From NCBI RefSeq assembly GCF_007858185.1, contig NZ_VFES01000001.1, forward strand, positions 186,001 through 250,000: 64,000 nt of DNA, read 5' to 3'. This document shows positions 29,132-38,959 of the stretch, piece after piece; the stretch's first letter is position 1; the number at the start of each line of letters is the position of its first letter. Source of the stretch: Pseudomonas grimontii. Lineage in GTDB: Bacteria > Pseudomonadota > Gammaproteobacteria > Pseudomonadales > Pseudomonadaceae. The position numbers and the translations under genes were made by a program. The notes beneath the pieces are model-generated. The model had not been told where the DNA came from. It worked only from the letters and a program-made list of their open reading frames with translations, and ran no database searches.

Positions 29132-29527
29132 ATGAGTTCTGTCCTGCATGAGGATCCGTATCTGGAAAGCTGGCGCTGGATGAGTCGTCAGATTCGCTGC
29201 GGTCTGGATCCCAATGAGCCTCGCCTGATCGAACATTACCTCAATGAGGGCCGATACCTGGCGTGCTGCACCGCGACCCATCCGTGGACTATCGCTGAAA
29301 CCTCATTCCGCCTGCTGATCGACACCGCCAGCGATATTGCACTGCCGTGGCATTGGCGCTCCATGTGCCTTGACCAGGCCTGGCGCCCATTAAGCGACCT
29401 GGAAAAACTCTCTCACTGTGCCTGCCGCCTCAAGCGCTGGCAGACCTTTGCCTGGCAATTGGCCACCTGCGAATTGCTTCCTTCCATTTCCGTTTCTGAC
29501 CTGGTGCAAGGATCTTCCGATGAGTAA
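29132..29527 (+). CDS. fagA: FagA-type Fur-associated small protein
   Basis: A 131-residue protein of unknown activity, rich in Trp and Cys (SWRWMSRQIRCGLDPNEPRL, RYLACCTATHPWTIAETSFR). The name rests on position: in P. aeruginosa the first gene of the iron-starvation operon fagA-fumC-orfX-sodA encodes a protein of this size. ATG 29132 is chosen because the longer open frame runs back through the Fur box. Its last codons overlap the fumC start (ATGAGTAA), so the two are coupled. Confidence 0.78.
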   Translation: MSSVLHEDPYLESWRWMSRQIRCGLDPNEPRLIEHYLNEGRYLACCTATHPWTIAETSFRLLIDTASDIALPWHWRSMCLDQAWRPLSDLEKLSHCACRLKRWQTFAWQLATCELLPSISVSDLVQGSSDE

Positions 29528-30896
29528 CACCCGTATCGAACGCGACAGCATGGGCGAACTGCAAGTCCCCGCCGAGGCCTTGTACGGCGCGCAAACCCAG
29601 CGCGCGGTGAACAACTTTCCGATCAGCCACCAACGCATGCCGGCGCAATTCATTCGCGCGCTGATACTGGCCAAGGCGGCGGCGGCCAAGGTCAACGTCG
29701 ACCTCAAGCAGATCAGCGAAGGGCAGGGCAAAGCCATCGTAGACGCGGCCCAAGGCTTGCTCGAAGGCGATTACATGCGGCACTTCCCGGTGGACATCTT
29801 CCAGACCGGCTCCGGCACCAGTTCCAATATGAACGCCAACGAAGTGATTGCGACGCTCGCCAGCCGTTTGCTCGGCGAAGCGGTCAACCCCAACGATCAT
29901 GTGAACTGTGGCCAAAGCAGCAACGACATCATCCCGACCACCATCCACGTCAGCGCAGCGCTGGTGTTACATGAGCAGACATTGCCAGCATTGCTGCACC
30001 TGGTGCAGGTGATCGAGCAGAAGGCCGAAGAGGTTCACCCGTTCATCAAGACCGGCCGCACGCACCTGATGGACGCCATGCCCGTACGCATGAGCCAGGT
30101 GCTCAATGGTTGGGCTCAGCAACTCAAGGCCAACATCGGCCATCTGCAAGATTTGCTGCCGAGTCTGCAGGCTTTGGCCCAGGGTGGTACGGCGGTGGGT
30201 ACCGGGATTAACGCGCACCCGGAATTCGCCGCGCGTTTCAGTCAACAACTCAGCAGCCTGGCAGGCGTGAAATTCACGCCGGGTAAGAACCTGTTCGCGC
30301 TGATTGGCTCCCAGGACACTGCCGTCGCCGTCTCCGGCCAGTTGAAGGCCACCGCCGTATCGCTGATGAAAATCGCCAACGACCTGCGCTGGATGAACTC
30401 GGGCCCACTTGCCGGCCTGGGGGAAATCGAGCTGGAAGGTCTGCAACCGGGGTCCTCGATCATGCCAGGCAAGGTCAATCCGGTGATTCCGGAAGCCACC
30501 GCCATGGTGGCTGCACAAGTCATCGGCAATGACACGGTGATCACCGTTGCCGGCCAATCCGGCAACTTTGAATTAAACGTGATGCTGCCGATCATTGCCC
30601 AGAATTTGCTCAGCAGCCTCGAGTTGCTGGCCAATTCCAGCCGTCTGCTGGCAGACAAGGCGATCGCCAGCTTCAAGGTCAACGAAGCCAAGCTCAAGGA
30701 AGCGTTGTCGCGCAACCCGATCCTGGTTACCGCACTCAACCCGATCATTGGTTACCAAAAGGCCGCTGAAATTGCCAAGAAGGCCTATCAGCAAGGCCGC
30801 CCGGTGATTGATGTGGCCCTTGAGCACACCGATCTGCCCCGTAGCCAACTGGAAATCCTGTTGGATCCGGAAAAACTCACGGCTGGCGGCGTGTAA
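29520..30896 (+). CDS. fumC: Class II fumarate hydratase
   Basis: A 458-residue iron-independent fumarase that interconverts fumarate and malate in the TCA cycle. Signature GSSIMPGKVNPVIPEAT carries the catalytic serine loop. Other conserved text is TGSGTSSNMNANEVIATLAS, CGQSSNDIIPTTIHVSAALV and KTGRTHLMDAMPVRMSQ. Placement in a Fur-type operon with Mn superoxide dismutase means it can replace [4Fe-4S] fumarase when iron is short. Confidence 0.96.
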   Translation: MSNTRIERDSMGELQVPAEALYGAQTQRAVNNFPISHQRMPAQFIRALILAKAAAAKVNVDLKQISEGQGKAIVDAAQGLLEGDYMRHFPVDIFQTGSGTSSNMNANEVIATLASRLLGEAVNPNDHVNCGQSSNDIIPTTIHVSAALVLHEQTLPALLHLVQVIEQKAEEVHPFIKTGRTHLMDAMPVRMSQVLNGWAQQLKANIGHLQDLLPSLQALAQGGTAVGTGINAHPEFAARFSQQLSSLAGVKFTPGKNLFALIGSQDTAVAVSGQLKATAVSLMKIANDLRWMNSGPLAGLGEIELEGLQPGSSIMPGKVNPVIPEATAMVAAQVIGNDTVITVAGQSGNFELNVMLPIIAQNLLSSLELLANSSRLLADKAIASFKVNEAKLKEALSRNPILVTALNPIIGYQKAAEIAKKAYQQGRPVIDVALEHTDLPRSQLEILLDPEKLTAGGV

Positions 30897-30923
30897 TCAC
30901 CGACCCTGCTTTGGAGGCTCACC

Positions 30924-31352
30924 ATGGAGCACTGGAAGCGCACGATCGAGCGGGCCAATCGCTGTTTTATGCAGGGCGAATTGGTTGACGCTCGCGAGGC
31001 CTATCTGCAAGCCCTGGCCCTGGCTCAAGTGCTGTTCGAGCGCTGGGCGAATGCCGACGAAGCAGTGGCGGCTTGCGTCATTTCCCATCACAACCTGGCG
31101 GACTTGCACTTGCGCCTGAATCAGCCCGAGGAAAGCGCCGAATACCTCTGCGCTATCCATCAGCGCTTGCTGCAGGCCATGCAGGACGAGCGTCTGAGCC
31201 CGCAGCTACGCGAAGCGGCCCTGCGCCAGAGCAGCAAGACGTACGTCGAACTGCTGAGTTTCATCAGCGATCACGGCGAGTACCCGCGCACCCATCGCTT
31301 ACTGGGCGGTACTGCGGTGCAGCCGACCACGTCTCAATACGGAGCACATTGA
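30924..31352 (+). CDS. OrfX-type TPR-like protein between fumC and sodA
   Basis: A 142-residue helical protein. [20 protein letters not shown] and [20 protein letters not shown] look like two tetratricopeptide helix pairs, suggesting protein binding. No signal peptide or membrane segment is seen. Its place in fagA-fumC-orfX-sodA matches orfX of P. aeruginosa, whose function I do not know. GGAGG lies upstream, and the stop codon is one base from the sodA ATG. Confidence 0.78.
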   Translation: MEHWKRTIERANRCFMQGELVDAREAYLQALALAQVLFERWANADEAVAACVISHHNLADLHLRLNQPEESAEYLCAIHQRLLQAMQDERLSPQLREAALRQSSKTYVELLSFISDHGEYPRTHRLLGGTAVQPTTSQYGAH

Positions 31353-31353
31353 T

Positions 31354-31965
31354 ATGACCTACACCTTGCCTGCCTTGCCCTATGCCTACGATGCCCTGGA
31401 ACCGCATATCGATGCGCAAACCATGGAGATTCACTACACCAAGCACCACCAGACCTACATCAATAACCTCAATGCGGCGGTTGAGGGCACCGAGTTTGCG
31501 GATTGGCCAGTGGAGAAGCTGGTGTCCAGCGTGCAGCAATTACCGGAGAAACTGCGTGCGGCTGTGATTAACCAAGGCGGTGGCCACGCCAACCATTCGC
31601 TGTTCTGGGCAGTGATGTCGCCTAAAGGTGGCGGCAAGCCCGACGGCGCGCTGGGAAAAGCCGTTGAAGAGCAACTCGGTGGTTTCGACAGTTTCAAGGA
31701 AGCCTTCACCAAAGCTGCTTTGACCCGTTTTGGCAGCGGCTGGGCCTGGCTGAGCGTCACGCCGCAGAAGACTTTAATAGTGGAAAGCAGCGGCAACCAG
31801 GACAGCCCGCTGATGAATGGCAATACGCCAATCCTCGGCTTGGACGTCTGGGAGCATGCTTATTACCTGCGGTACCAGAACCGTCGCCCTGAATACATCA
31901 ATGCCTTCTACAGTGTCATTAACTGGCCGGAAGTTGCCGCACGCTATCAGGCTGCGTTGGCCTGA
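31354..31965 (+). CDS. sodA: Manganese superoxide dismutase
   Basis: A 203-residue Fe/Mn-family SOD. Metal ligands are seen in [20 protein letters not shown] (first His), [20 protein letters not shown] (second His), and [20 protein letters not shown] (Asp and third His). GGHANH and the context in an iron-starvation operon argue for Mn rather than Fe. It protects the cytoplasm from superoxide when Fe-SOD cannot be loaded. It is the fourth gene of the fagA operon. Confidence 0.94.
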   Translation: MTYTLPALPYAYDALEPHIDAQTMEIHYTKHHQTYINNLNAAVEGTEFADWPVEKLVSSVQQLPEKLRAAVINQGGGHANHSLFWAVMSPKGGGKPDGALGKAVEEQLGGFDSFKEAFTKAALTRFGSGWAWLSVTPQKTLIVESSGNQDSPLMNGNTPILGLDVWEHAYYLRYQNRRPEYINAFYSVINWPEVAARYQAALA

Positions 31966-31998
31966 CATTCACCTCGATAACAAGATCTAAGGCCGACT

Positions 31999-32892
31999 AT
32001 GGGCACTGAAACACTGGCGATCAGCAGCGTGCGAATGTTTCGTTATGCGTTTGGCTCGCTGCTGCTATTGGCGGGTATTGCATTGCTGGTGGCCCACGGG
32101 CTGGCCTGGCTGGACCTGGAGCCGCGCATCATGCGCGCCTTGCAGGGCGGAGCGATTTGCGCGCTCGGCACGGCACTGGGTGCGGTTCCAGTATTGGTGA
32201 TTCGGCGGATGCCGGTGGCGTTGAGCGATACCTTGTTGGGCTTTGGTGCCGGTGTAATGCTGGCAGCGACTGCCTTTTCGCTGGTCGTGCCGGGTATTGC
32301 CGCTGCCGAAGCCCTTGGTCTTTCGCTGTGGGGCGCTGGTGGGCTGATCAGCTTCGGCATCATGCTGGGGGCATTCGGGTTGTATCTGGTGGACCGCAAG
32401 GTCTCCGGCGCCAGCCCGGAGATGTTGGTGGGCACGCCGGATAAACCAGTGATTCCACCGCGCATCTGGCTGTTCGTGTTTGCCATCATCGCCCACAACA
32501 TTCCCGAAGGCATGGCTGTTGGCGTCTCGGCCGGTGGTGGCATGCCGGATGCCGACAGCTTGGCGATGGGCATTGCTTTACAGGATGTGCCCGAAGGTCT
32601 GGTGATTGCGCTGGTATTGGCAGGGGCCGGGATGTCGCGGGTCAGGGCATTCCTGATCGGCGCTGCGTCAGGCTTGGTGGAGCCGGTGTTCGCGGTGCTT
32701 TGCGCCTGGCTGGTGACCCTGGCCGAGGTACTGTTGCCGTTGGGCCTGGCGCTGGCCGCTGGTGCGATGTTGTTGGTCGTCACTCATGAAGTGATCCCGG
32801 AGTCGCGCCGCAATGGCCACGAAAAGCTTGCCAGCCTGGGGTTGTGCATGGGGTTCTGCTTGATGATGGTGATGGATACTGCTTTGGGGTGA
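31999..32892 (+). CDS. ZIP family divalent metal transporter
   Basis: A 297-residue inner-membrane protein with about eight hydrophobic segments and the ZIP binuclear metal centre. Helix 4 reads IIAHNIPEGMAVGVSAGGGM (HNxPEG) and helix 5 carries IALQDVPEGLVIALVLAGAG, where the usual HNIPEG is QDVPEG. ZIP proteins import Zn, Fe or Mn. It starts 33 bases after sodA with no terminator between, so it probably shares the Fur-type operon, where Mn or Fe import would fit. The substrate is unproven. Confidence 0.83.
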   Translation: MGTETLAISSVRMFRYAFGSLLLLAGIALLVAHGLAWLDLEPRIMRALQGGAICALGTALGAVPVLVIRRMPVALSDTLLGFGAGVMLAATAFSLVVPGIAAAEALGLSLWGAGGLISFGIMLGAFGLYLVDRKVSGASPEMLVGTPDKPVIPPRIWLFVFAIIAHNIPEGMAVGVSAGGGMPDADSLAMGIALQDVPEGLVIALVLAGAGMSRVRAFLIGAASGLVEPVFAVLCAWLVTLAEVLLPLGLALAAGAMLLVVTHEVIPESRRNGHEKLASLGLCMGFCLMMVMDTALG

Positions 32893-32912
32893 AACCTGCT
32901 CCTGCAGAGGGG

Positions 32913-33185
32913 TTATTCGCCTTCATCGAAGAAGTTATTGATCAGCGCCACCAGGGCGTCCATCGCTTCCTGTTCTTGCTCGCCTTCGGTCTTCAGGTGG
33001 ATCTTGGTGCCTTTGCCGGCGGCCAGCATCATCATCGCCATGATGCTTTTGCCATCGACCATGCTGTCCGGTGTGCGCCCGGCGCGGATCTGGCAAGGGA
33101 ACTGCCCGGCAACACCGACGAATTTGGCCGAGGCGCGGGCATGCAGGCCCAGTTTGTTGATGATTTCAATTTCCAGAGCGGGCAT
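32913..33185 (-). CDS. ptsO: Nitrogen-PTS phosphocarrier NPr (HPr family)
   Basis: A 90-residue HPr-like protein of the PTS-Ntr chain (PtsP-PtsO-PtsN). The phospho-His motif is NKLGLHARASAKFVG, and the Ser-46 region reads DGKSIMAMMMLAAGKGTKIH. The start at 33185 gives the standard MPALEIEI N-terminus. The longer frame overlaps rapZ. It is the last gene of the rpoN-hpf-ptsN-rapZ-ptsO run. Confidence 0.95.
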   Translation of the reverse strand: MPALEIEIINKLGLHARASAKFVGVAGQFPCQIRAGRTPDSMVDGKSIMAMMMLAAGKGTKIHLKTEGEQEQEAMDALVALINNFFDEGE

Positions 33186-33201
33186 CGCGGGGGTGTTCCT
33201 T

Positions 33202-34059
33202 TCAGCTAAGGTCGCGGTGGCGAACCTGGACATTCTTGAGGGTTTGTTGCAGCACCTGGCCCAGGCGCTCGGTCAGGTACACGGAGCGGTGGTGGCCGCC
33301 GGTGCAGCCGATGGCAATGGTGACATAGGCTCGGTTGCTCGCGGCAAAGCGCGGCAACCATTTGAGCAGGTAGCTGGAAATGTCCTGGAACATCTCCTCC
33401 ACATCCGGTTGCGCGGCCAGGTAATCGGCTACAGGCTGATCCAGCCCCGATTGGTCGCGCAGCTCCGGCTTCCAATAAGGATTAGGCAGGCAGCGCACAT
33501 CGAACACCAGGTCGGCATCCACCGGCATGCCGCGCTTGAAGCCAAACGACTCGACCAGAAATGCCGTGCCAGGCTCCGGCTGGTTCAGCAGGCGTAGCTT
33601 GATGGCATCGCGCAGCTGGTACAGGTTGAGGCTGGTGGTGTTGATCTTGAGGTCGGCGAGGTCAATGATCGGCCCCAGCAGCTTGGTTTCGTCCTCGATG
33701 GCTTCGGCCAGAGAACGGTGTGGGCTGCTGAGAGGGTGGCGTCGACGTGTCTCGGAGAAACGCTTGAGCAGAGTTTCTTCGTCGGCGTCCAGATACAGCA
33801 CATCGCAATGAATGTGCTTGGCGCGCACCTCTTCGAGCAATTCCGGAAAGCGCGTGAGGTGGCTCGGCAAGTTGCGGGCGTCAATCGAGACGGCAACCAG
33901 AGGCTGCGCCAATTCGGTATGGATCAGCGCGCGCTCCGCCAATTCCGGGAGGAGACCGGCCGGCAAGTTGTCGATGCAATAGAAACCGTTGTCCTCAAGA
34001 ACGTTGAGGGCGGTACTTTTACCTGAGCCGGAGCGGCCGCTGACGATGATCAAGCGCAT
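33202..34059 (-). CDS. rapZ: RNase adapter protein RapZ
   Basis: A 285-residue protein with an N-terminal P-loop kinase-like domain ([20 protein letters not shown]) and a C-terminal RNA/metabolite-binding domain with [20 protein letters not shown] and [20 protein letters not shown]. In enterobacteria it senses glucosamine-6-phosphate and presents sRNA to RNase E. The Pseudomonas role is less defined. It lies 3 bases from ptsN and 16 bases from ptsO. Confidence 0.95.
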   Translation of the reverse strand: MRLIIVSGRSGSGKSTALNVLEDNGFYCIDNLPAGLLPELAERALIHTELAQPLVAVSIDARNLPSHLTRFPELLEEVRAKHIHCDVLYLDADEETLLKRFSETRRRHPLSSPHRSLAEAIEDETKLLGPIIDLADLKINTTSLNLYQLRDAIKLRLLNQPEPGTAFLVESFGFKRGMPVDADLVFDVRCLPNPYWKPELRDQSGLDQPVADYLAAQPDVEEMFQDISSYLLKWLPRFAASNRAYVTIAIGCTGGHHRSVYLTERLGQVLQQTLKNVQVRHRDLS

Positions 34060-34061
34060 GA

Positions 34062-34526
34062 TTACTGCCCGTTTTGTTCATCCAGAACAACTTGATACAG
34101 CGCTTCGTTACTGCTGGCGCTGCGCAGTTTGTCACGTACTTCCTTGCGGTCGAGCATGCTAGCGATCTGCCGAAGCAGTTCCAGGTGCGCATCGGTGGCG
34201 GCCTGTGGAACCAGCAGAACGAACAGCAGGTCGACCGGGGCACCGTCGATGGCGTCGAAATCGATAGGCGCGTCCAGGTGCAGCAGGGCGCTGACAGGTG
34301 TCTCGCAGCCTTTGAGGCGGCAGTGAGGAATGGCGATGCCGTTGCCAAAACCGGTGGAGCCGAGTTTTTCACGGGCAATCAGAGCCTCGAAGACATCTTG
34401 CATCTCCAGTTCAGGCACTTGGCTGCTGATCAGGTTGGCAATTTGTTCGAGGGCTTTCTTCTTGCTGCCGCCCGGCACGTTCACGAGGGAACGGCCGGGG
34501 GTCAGGATGGTTTCAAGTCGGATCAT
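34062..34526 (-). CDS. ptsN: PTS IIA-like nitrogen regulatory protein PtsN
   Basis: A 154-residue EIIA-Ntr domain protein, the terminal phosphoacceptor of PTS-Ntr, which modulates potassium, carbon and nitrogen responses. The phospho-His lies in [20 protein letters not shown]. Upstream text LGSTGFGNG is typical. It is between hpf and rapZ, and its start lies 10 bases after the hpf stop. Confidence 0.95.
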   Translation of the reverse strand: MIRLETILTPGRSLVNVPGGSKKKALEQIANLISSQVPELEMQDVFEALIAREKLGSTGFGNGIAIPHCRLKGCETPVSALLHLDAPIDFDAIDGAPVDLLFVLLVPQAATDAHLELLRQIASMLDRKEVRDKLRSASSNEALYQVVLDEQNGQ

Positions 34527-34536
34527 GGGGGGAGAG

Positions 34537-34842
34537 TTAACGACCTGTGCCCTGAAGCAGGCTCAGATTCTTTTCCTTATGCTTTTTGAGTTGGCGGTCA
34601 AGCTTGTCTGTGAGCAAGTCGATTGATGCATACATGTCTTCATGTTCGGCATTGGCGACCACTTCGCCGCCGGGTATCTGAAGTGTCGCTTCGATTTTCT
34701 GCTGAAGCTTGTCGACCTTCATGATGACCTGCACGTTGGTGATCTTGTCGAAATGGCCCTCAAGCTTCCTCAGCTTCTGCTCGACGTAGTCGCGTAGTGG
34801 AGGGGTGACTTCTATATGGTGTCCACTGATGTTGACTTGCAT
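34537..34842 (-). CDS. hpf: Ribosome hibernation promoting factor (short form)
   Basis: A 101-residue HPF/YfiA-family protein that binds the 30S A/P sites and promotes 100S dimers in stationary phase. It reads MQVNISGHHIEVTPPLRDYV, then EGHFDKITNVQVIMKVDKLQ and ANAEHEDMYASIDLLTDKLD. There is no long C-terminal dimerisation domain, so it is a short-form HPF. MQVNISGHH at 34842 is the family start. A longer frame to 34896 is rejected. Confidence 0.94.
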   Translation of the reverse strand: MQVNISGHHIEVTPPLRDYVEQKLRKLEGHFDKITNVQVIMKVDKLQQKIEATLQIPGGEVVANAEHEDMYASIDLLTDKLDRQLKKHKEKNLSLLQGTGR

Positions 34843-34917
34843 ACAGCTTCTCCTTCGTTGCCAGTGCATAAAGCGGCGGGTAGGAATACCCGCCACTGGA
34901 ACGCTGTGGCCCGCCCG

Positions 34918-36411
34918 TCACATCAAACGCTTACGCTCGCTGGAAGGCGCGATCCCAAGGGATTCGCGGTACTTGGCGACGGTTCGACGGGCGACCTGAA
35001 TGCCTTGTGCTTCCAGTAAACCAGCGATCTTGCTGTCACTCAACGGCTTTTTCTGATTTTCCGCAGCAACCAGTTTTTTGATGATCGCGCGGATCGCCGT
35101 GGACGAGCATTCACCGCCTTCCGAGGTGCTGACATGACTGGAGAAAAAGTATTTCAACTCATAAATACCCCGTGGGGTATGCATGAATTTTTGTGTGGTC
35201 ACCCGGGAAATCGTCGACTCGTGCATGCCCACGGCTTCTGCGATGTCGTGCAGAACCAGCGGCTTCATCGCCTCGTCGCCATATTCCAGGAAGCCGCGCT
35301 GGTGCTCGACAATCTGGGTGGCAACTTTCATCAGGGTTTCGTTGCGGCTCTGCAAGCTCTTGATGAACCAGCGCGCTTCCTGCAACTGGTTGCGCATGAA
35401 GGTGTTGTCGGCACTGGTGTCGGCGCGGCGAACAAAACCGGCGTATTGCGGGTTGACCCGCAGGCGCGGCACTGATTCCTGGTTCAGTTCTACCAGCCAG
35501 CGCTCGTTGTCCTTGCGCACGATCACGTCGGGAACGACGTATTCGGCTTCGCTGGACTCGATCTGTGAGCCTGGACGCGGGTTGAGGCTTTGCACCAGCT
35601 CAATGACCTGACGCAGGTCGTCTTCCTTGAGCTTCATGCGCCGCATCAACTGGCTGTAGTCGCGGCTGCCCAGCAGGTCGATGTAGTCGGTGACCAGGCG
35701 CTGGGCCTCGGCGAGCCATGGAGTCTTGGCAGGCAGCTGACGCAGTTGCAGCAGCAGGCATTCGCTCAGGCTGCGGGCTCCGATGCCGGCGGGCTCGAAC
35801 TGTTGGATACGGTGCAGGACGGCTTCGATTTCGTCCAGCTCGATGTCCAGCTCCGGGTCGAAGGCCTCGAGAATCTCTTCGAGCGTCTCGTCCAGATAAC
35901 CCTGGTTATTGATGCAGTCGATCAGGGTCACGGCGATCAGGCGATCGGTGTCCGACATCGGCGCGAGGTTCAGTTGCCACAACAGATGGCTCTGCAAGCT
36001 CTCGCCGGCGGAAGTGCGGGTGGTGAAGTCCCACTCGTCATCATCATTGCTGGGCAGGCTGCTGGCGCTGGTCTGGTAGACGTCTTCCCAGGCGGTGTCC
36101 ACCGGGAGTTCGTTGGGAATACGTTCGTTCCAATCGCCTTCCTCAAGGTTGTCCACCGTGGGGGCGGTTTCCTGGTAGGAGGGTTCCTGTACGTCGGAAT
36201 TGGGTTTTTGCTCGATGTTGTCAGCCAGCGGGTCTGCATTATCGAAGTCGTCGCCTTCTTCCTGGCGTTCGAGCATCGGATTGGACTCCAGGGCCTCCTG
36301 GATTTCCTGTTGCAGGTCCAGGGTCGACAATTGGAGCAGGCGGATGGCCTGTTGCAGCTGCGGTGTCATCGTCAGCTGCTGGCCCATTCTCAGGACTAGC
36401 GATGGTTTCAT
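34918..36411 (-). CDS. rpoN: RNA polymerase sigma-54 factor
   Basis: A 497-residue alternative sigma factor for nitrogen, flagellar and other -24/-12 promoters. The Gln-rich activator-contact region I is [20 protein letters not shown]. An acidic region II follows (residues about 45-115). The HTH lies near [20 protein letters not shown], and the RpoN box is [14 protein letters not shown]. It lies between lptB (upstream) and hpf, the canonical order. Confidence 0.97.
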   Translation of the reverse strand: MKPSLVLRMGQQLTMTPQLQQAIRLLQLSTLDLQQEIQEALESNPMLERQEEGDDFDNADPLADNIEQKPNSDVQEPSYQETAPTVDNLEEGDWNERIPNELPVDTAWEDVYQTSASSLPSNDDDEWDFTTRTSAGESLQSHLLWQLNLAPMSDTDRLIAVTLIDCINNQGYLDETLEEILEAFDPELDIELDEIEAVLHRIQQFEPAGIGARSLSECLLLQLRQLPAKTPWLAEAQRLVTDYIDLLGSRDYSQLMRRMKLKEDDLRQVIELVQSLNPRPGSQIESSEAEYVVPDVIVRKDNERWLVELNQESVPRLRVNPQYAGFVRRADTSADNTFMRNQLQEARWFIKSLQSRNETLMKVATQIVEHQRGFLEYGDEAMKPLVLHDIAEAVGMHESTISRVTTQKFMHTPRGIYELKYFFSSHVSTSEGGECSSTAIRAIIKKLVAAENQKKPLSDSKIAGLLEAQGIQVARRTVAKYRESLGIAPSSERKRLM

Positions 36412-36608
36412 GGCAGGGGCTTAACACCTTATTCGCCGGCGCAATGCGCCATCCACGACAGGGCGCGTGAGCGCCAAACATAAGCAAATTATATGCCTGA
36501 TATCGGGGGCTTTGCCTAGAGCGCGGTAACAATAAAAATCCGGAGGTTTTCATTGACTCCCGCGCATCAGGCAAGCGACCTGCCACCGCCTTGTTTTTGC
36601 AGGCGGCT

Positions 36609-37334
36609 TTACAGGCGGAACTCGTGACCCAGGTACACTTCCTTGACCAGCTCGTTGGCCAGGATGGTGGCAGAGTCGCCTTCGGCAATCAGCTGACCAT
36701 CGTTGACGATATAGGCGGTTTCGCAGATGTCGAGGGTCTCACGCACGTTATGGTCGGTGATCAGCACACCGATGCCCTTTGCCTTGAGGTGATGGATGAT
36801 CTGCTTGATGTCGCCGACCGAGATGGGGTCGACGCCGGCAAACGGTTCGTCCAGCAGGATGAACTTGGGGGCAGTGGCCAGGGCGCGGGCGATTTCCACG
36901 CGGCGTCGCTCGCCACCGGACAGGCTCATGCCAAGGTTGTCGCGAATGTGGTTGATGTGGAATTCCTGAAGCAGGCTTTCCAATTCTTTCCGGCGGCCGT
37001 CACGGTCGAGTTCCTTGCGGGTTTCAAGGATGGCCATGATGTTGTCGGATACCGACAGCTTGCGGAAGATCGACGCTTCTTGCGGAAGATAGCCGATACC
37101 AGCACGGGCGCGGCCGTGCATTGGCTGGTGGCTCACATCCAGGTCGTCGATCAGGACGCGACCTTGGTCCGCCTGGACCAGGCCGACGATCATGTAGAAG
37201 CATGTGGTCTTGCCGGCGCCGTTGGGGCCAAGCAAGCCGACGATCTGGCCGCTGTCGATCGACAGGCTGACGTCGCGCACGACCTGACGGCTTTTATAGG
37301 CCTTGGCCAGATGCTGGGCTTTCAGGGTTGCCAT
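36609..37334 (-). CDS. lptB: LPS export ABC transporter ATP-binding protein
   Basis: A 241-residue ATPase of the LptB2FG complex that extracts lipopolysaccharide from the inner membrane. Walker A is [20 protein letters not shown], the signature is [20 protein letters not shown], and Walker B is [20 protein letters not shown]. Its ATG overlaps the lptA stop by one base, and lptC and kdsC precede. rpoN follows after about 200 bases. Confidence 0.97.
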   Translation of the reverse strand: MATLKAQHLAKAYKSRQVVRDVSLSIDSGQIVGLLGPNGAGKTTCFYMIVGLVQADQGRVLIDDLDVSHQPMHGRARAGIGYLPQEASIFRKLSVSDNIMAILETRKELDRDGRRKELESLLQEFHINHIRDNLGMSLSGGERRRVEIARALATAPKFILLDEPFAGVDPISVGDIKQIIHHLKAKGIGVLITDHNVRETLDICETAYIVNDGQLIAEGDSATILANELVKEVYLGHEFRL

Positions 37335-37867
37335 TACTCGGCCTTCTTCTTCGGCTGGATAACCATGTCGATACGTGGGCGTGGCGCGGTGACTTTGCTG
37401 CCATTGGCGCGACCGGCGTTGGCGATCTGCTTCACGGTGTCATAGGTGATCTTTTCGCCTTCCGTGGAGTTGCCATCGGGGCTGAGCACCTTGGCCTGGT
37501 CGATCAGCACGATGCGATTCTGTTGGGCGTGATACTGGATGGTCTTGCCGTAGCCCTTCATCGGGCCGGTATCGGTAGCTGACTGCTTTTGTTCGAAGTA
37601 AGCCAGGTTGCCCACCGACGTCACCACGTCGATATCGCCCGCCTGGGTGCGCGTCAGTGTCACCGTGTTGCCGGTGATCTTCATCGAGCCCTGGGTGATG
37701 ATCACGCCGCCGGTGTAGGTGGCGACGCCTTGCTTGTCATCCAGCTGCGCATCGTCAGCCGAGATGTGGATCGGTTGCTGGCTATCGTTCGGCAGAGCCC
37801 AGGCGCTCACGCTTCCCAGTGCTGCGCCCAGACCGAGCAAAATAGGGAGAGTTTTAACGAGCCTCAT
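37334..37867 (-). CDS. lptA: LPS transport periplasmic protein LptA
   Basis: A 177-residue OstA-like protein forming the periplasmic bridge for LPS. The signal peptide is [18 protein letters not shown]. The jelly-roll text [20 protein letters not shown] and [20 protein letters not shown] is typical. A basic tail ([17 protein letters not shown]) ends the protein. It overlaps lptC by 14 bases and lptB by one, so the three are translationally coupled. Confidence 0.94.
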   Translation of the reverse strand: MRLVKTLPILLGLGAALGSVSAWALPNDSQQPIHISADDAQLDDKQGVATYTGGVIITQGSMKITGNTVTLTRTQAGDIDVVTSVGNLAYFEQKQSATDTGPMKGYGKTIQYHAQQNRIVLIDQAKVLSPDGNSTEGEKITYDTVKQIANAGRANGSKVTAPRPRIDMVIQPKKKAE

Positions 37868-38426
37868 ACTGTCCTCTTACGTTCGATAGCAGGTGTATCC
37901 TGCTTTCTTTCAAATACGCTTTCATTCCCTTGCCAGTCGATACACCGCCAGCGCCGTCGATTCTAACGTCTTGCTCGGTCTGCGCATATTGCTTCTGTGG
38001 GAATACGGTCATGCGACTGCTGGTAATCACGGTGTCACGGTTTTTGGCGTCAGTACGCGCGACGCGTACCGAGTCAATCAGTTCTACCTCGGTGCCGTCC
38101 GGATTCACCTCGCCACGCTTGCTCGTGACATGCCATGGGAACTCGGTGCCGCGGTAGAGGTTCAGGTCCGGGTTGGTCAGCAGGGTGACTTCGGTAGCCT
38201 TCAAATGCTCGACCTTGTCCGAGGTCATCTCGTACTGCACCTTGCCGTCGGGCAGGAACTGCACGCTGTAGGCATTGGTTGCGTAATAGTCGATAGCCCC
38301 TCCGTCAACCTGCGCCGCAGGCTGGTCGAGGAAGCGCCCCGGGCTGATATTCCAGTAGCCCACCGCAAGGAACAGCGCGGCGATGACTCCGAATAGCAGG
38401 AAGTTGCGAATCTTTTTACTCAGCAT
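37854..38426 (-). CDS. lptC: LPS export inner-membrane protein LptC
   Basis: A 190-residue single-pass protein (helix about residues 7-25, NFLLFGVIAALFLAVGYWNI) with a periplasmic LptC-type beta-jellyroll. The text IDYYATNAYSVQFLPDGKVQ and LYRGTEFPWHVTSKRGEVNP fits the family. It hands LPS from LptB2FG to LptA. It sits 8 bases after kdsC and overlaps lptA. Confidence 0.93.
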   Translation of the reverse strand: MLSKKIRNFLLFGVIAALFLAVGYWNISPGRFLDQPAAQVDGGAIDYYATNAYSVQFLPDGKVQYEMTSDKVEHLKATEVTLLTNPDLNLYRGTEFPWHVTSKRGEVNPDGTEVELIDSVRVARTDAKNRDTVITSSRMTVFPQKQYAQTEQDVRIDGAGGVSTGKGMKAYLKESRIHLLSNVRGQYEAR

Positions 38427-38434
38427 AAAACGCT

Positions 38435-38959
38435 CTATAGGTAGGCGGCGTGGGCCGCTTCAAGACTGCCCTGGGCTCGCAGGATCAGTTCACAGAACTC
38501 GCGGGCGGCACCTTCGCCGCCACGGGCAATGGTGATGCCATGGGCGTGCTCGCGAACAAACGTCGCCGCATTGGCAACGGCCATGCCCAGGCCCACTCGG
38601 CGAATGACCGGCAAGTCGGGCAGATCATCGCCCAGGTAGGCGACCTGCTCATAGCTTAGGTTGAGTTGGCCAAGAAGCTCGTCCAGAACCACCAGTTTAT
38701 CCTCGCGGCCCTGATACAGGTGAGGAATACCGAGGTTTTGTGCGCGGCGTTCCACAACGGGAGTTTTTCTGCCGCTGATAATCGCCGTTTGCACGCCCGC
38801 AGCCATCAGCATCTTGATGCCCTGGCCGTCTAGGGTGTTGAACGTCTTGAATTCGCTGCCGTCTTCGAGGAAGTACAGGCGGCCGTCGGTCAGCACGCCG
38901 TCAACGTCGAAAATCGCCAGTTTGATGTTTTTGCCGCGTTGCAACAGGTCGCTGGTCAT
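38435..38959 (-). CDS. kdsC: 3-deoxy-manno-octulosonate-8-phosphatase
   Basis: A 174-residue C0-type HAD phosphatase that dephosphorylates KDO-8-P. The catalytic DxD motif is in AIFDVDGVLTDGRLYFLEDG. Further HAD motifs are TAIISGRKTPVVERRAQNLG and AYLGDDLPDLPVIRRVGLGM. It abuts kdsD with no gap, the conserved KDO supply pair. Confidence 0.95.
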   Translation of the reverse strand: MTSDLLQRGKNIKLAIFDVDGVLTDGRLYFLEDGSEFKTFNTLDGQGIKMLMAAGVQTAIISGRKTPVVERRAQNLGIPHLYQGREDKLVVLDELLGQLNLSYEQVAYLGDDLPDLPVIRRVGLGMAVANAATFVREHAHGITIARGGEGAAREFCELILRAQGSLEAAHAAYL

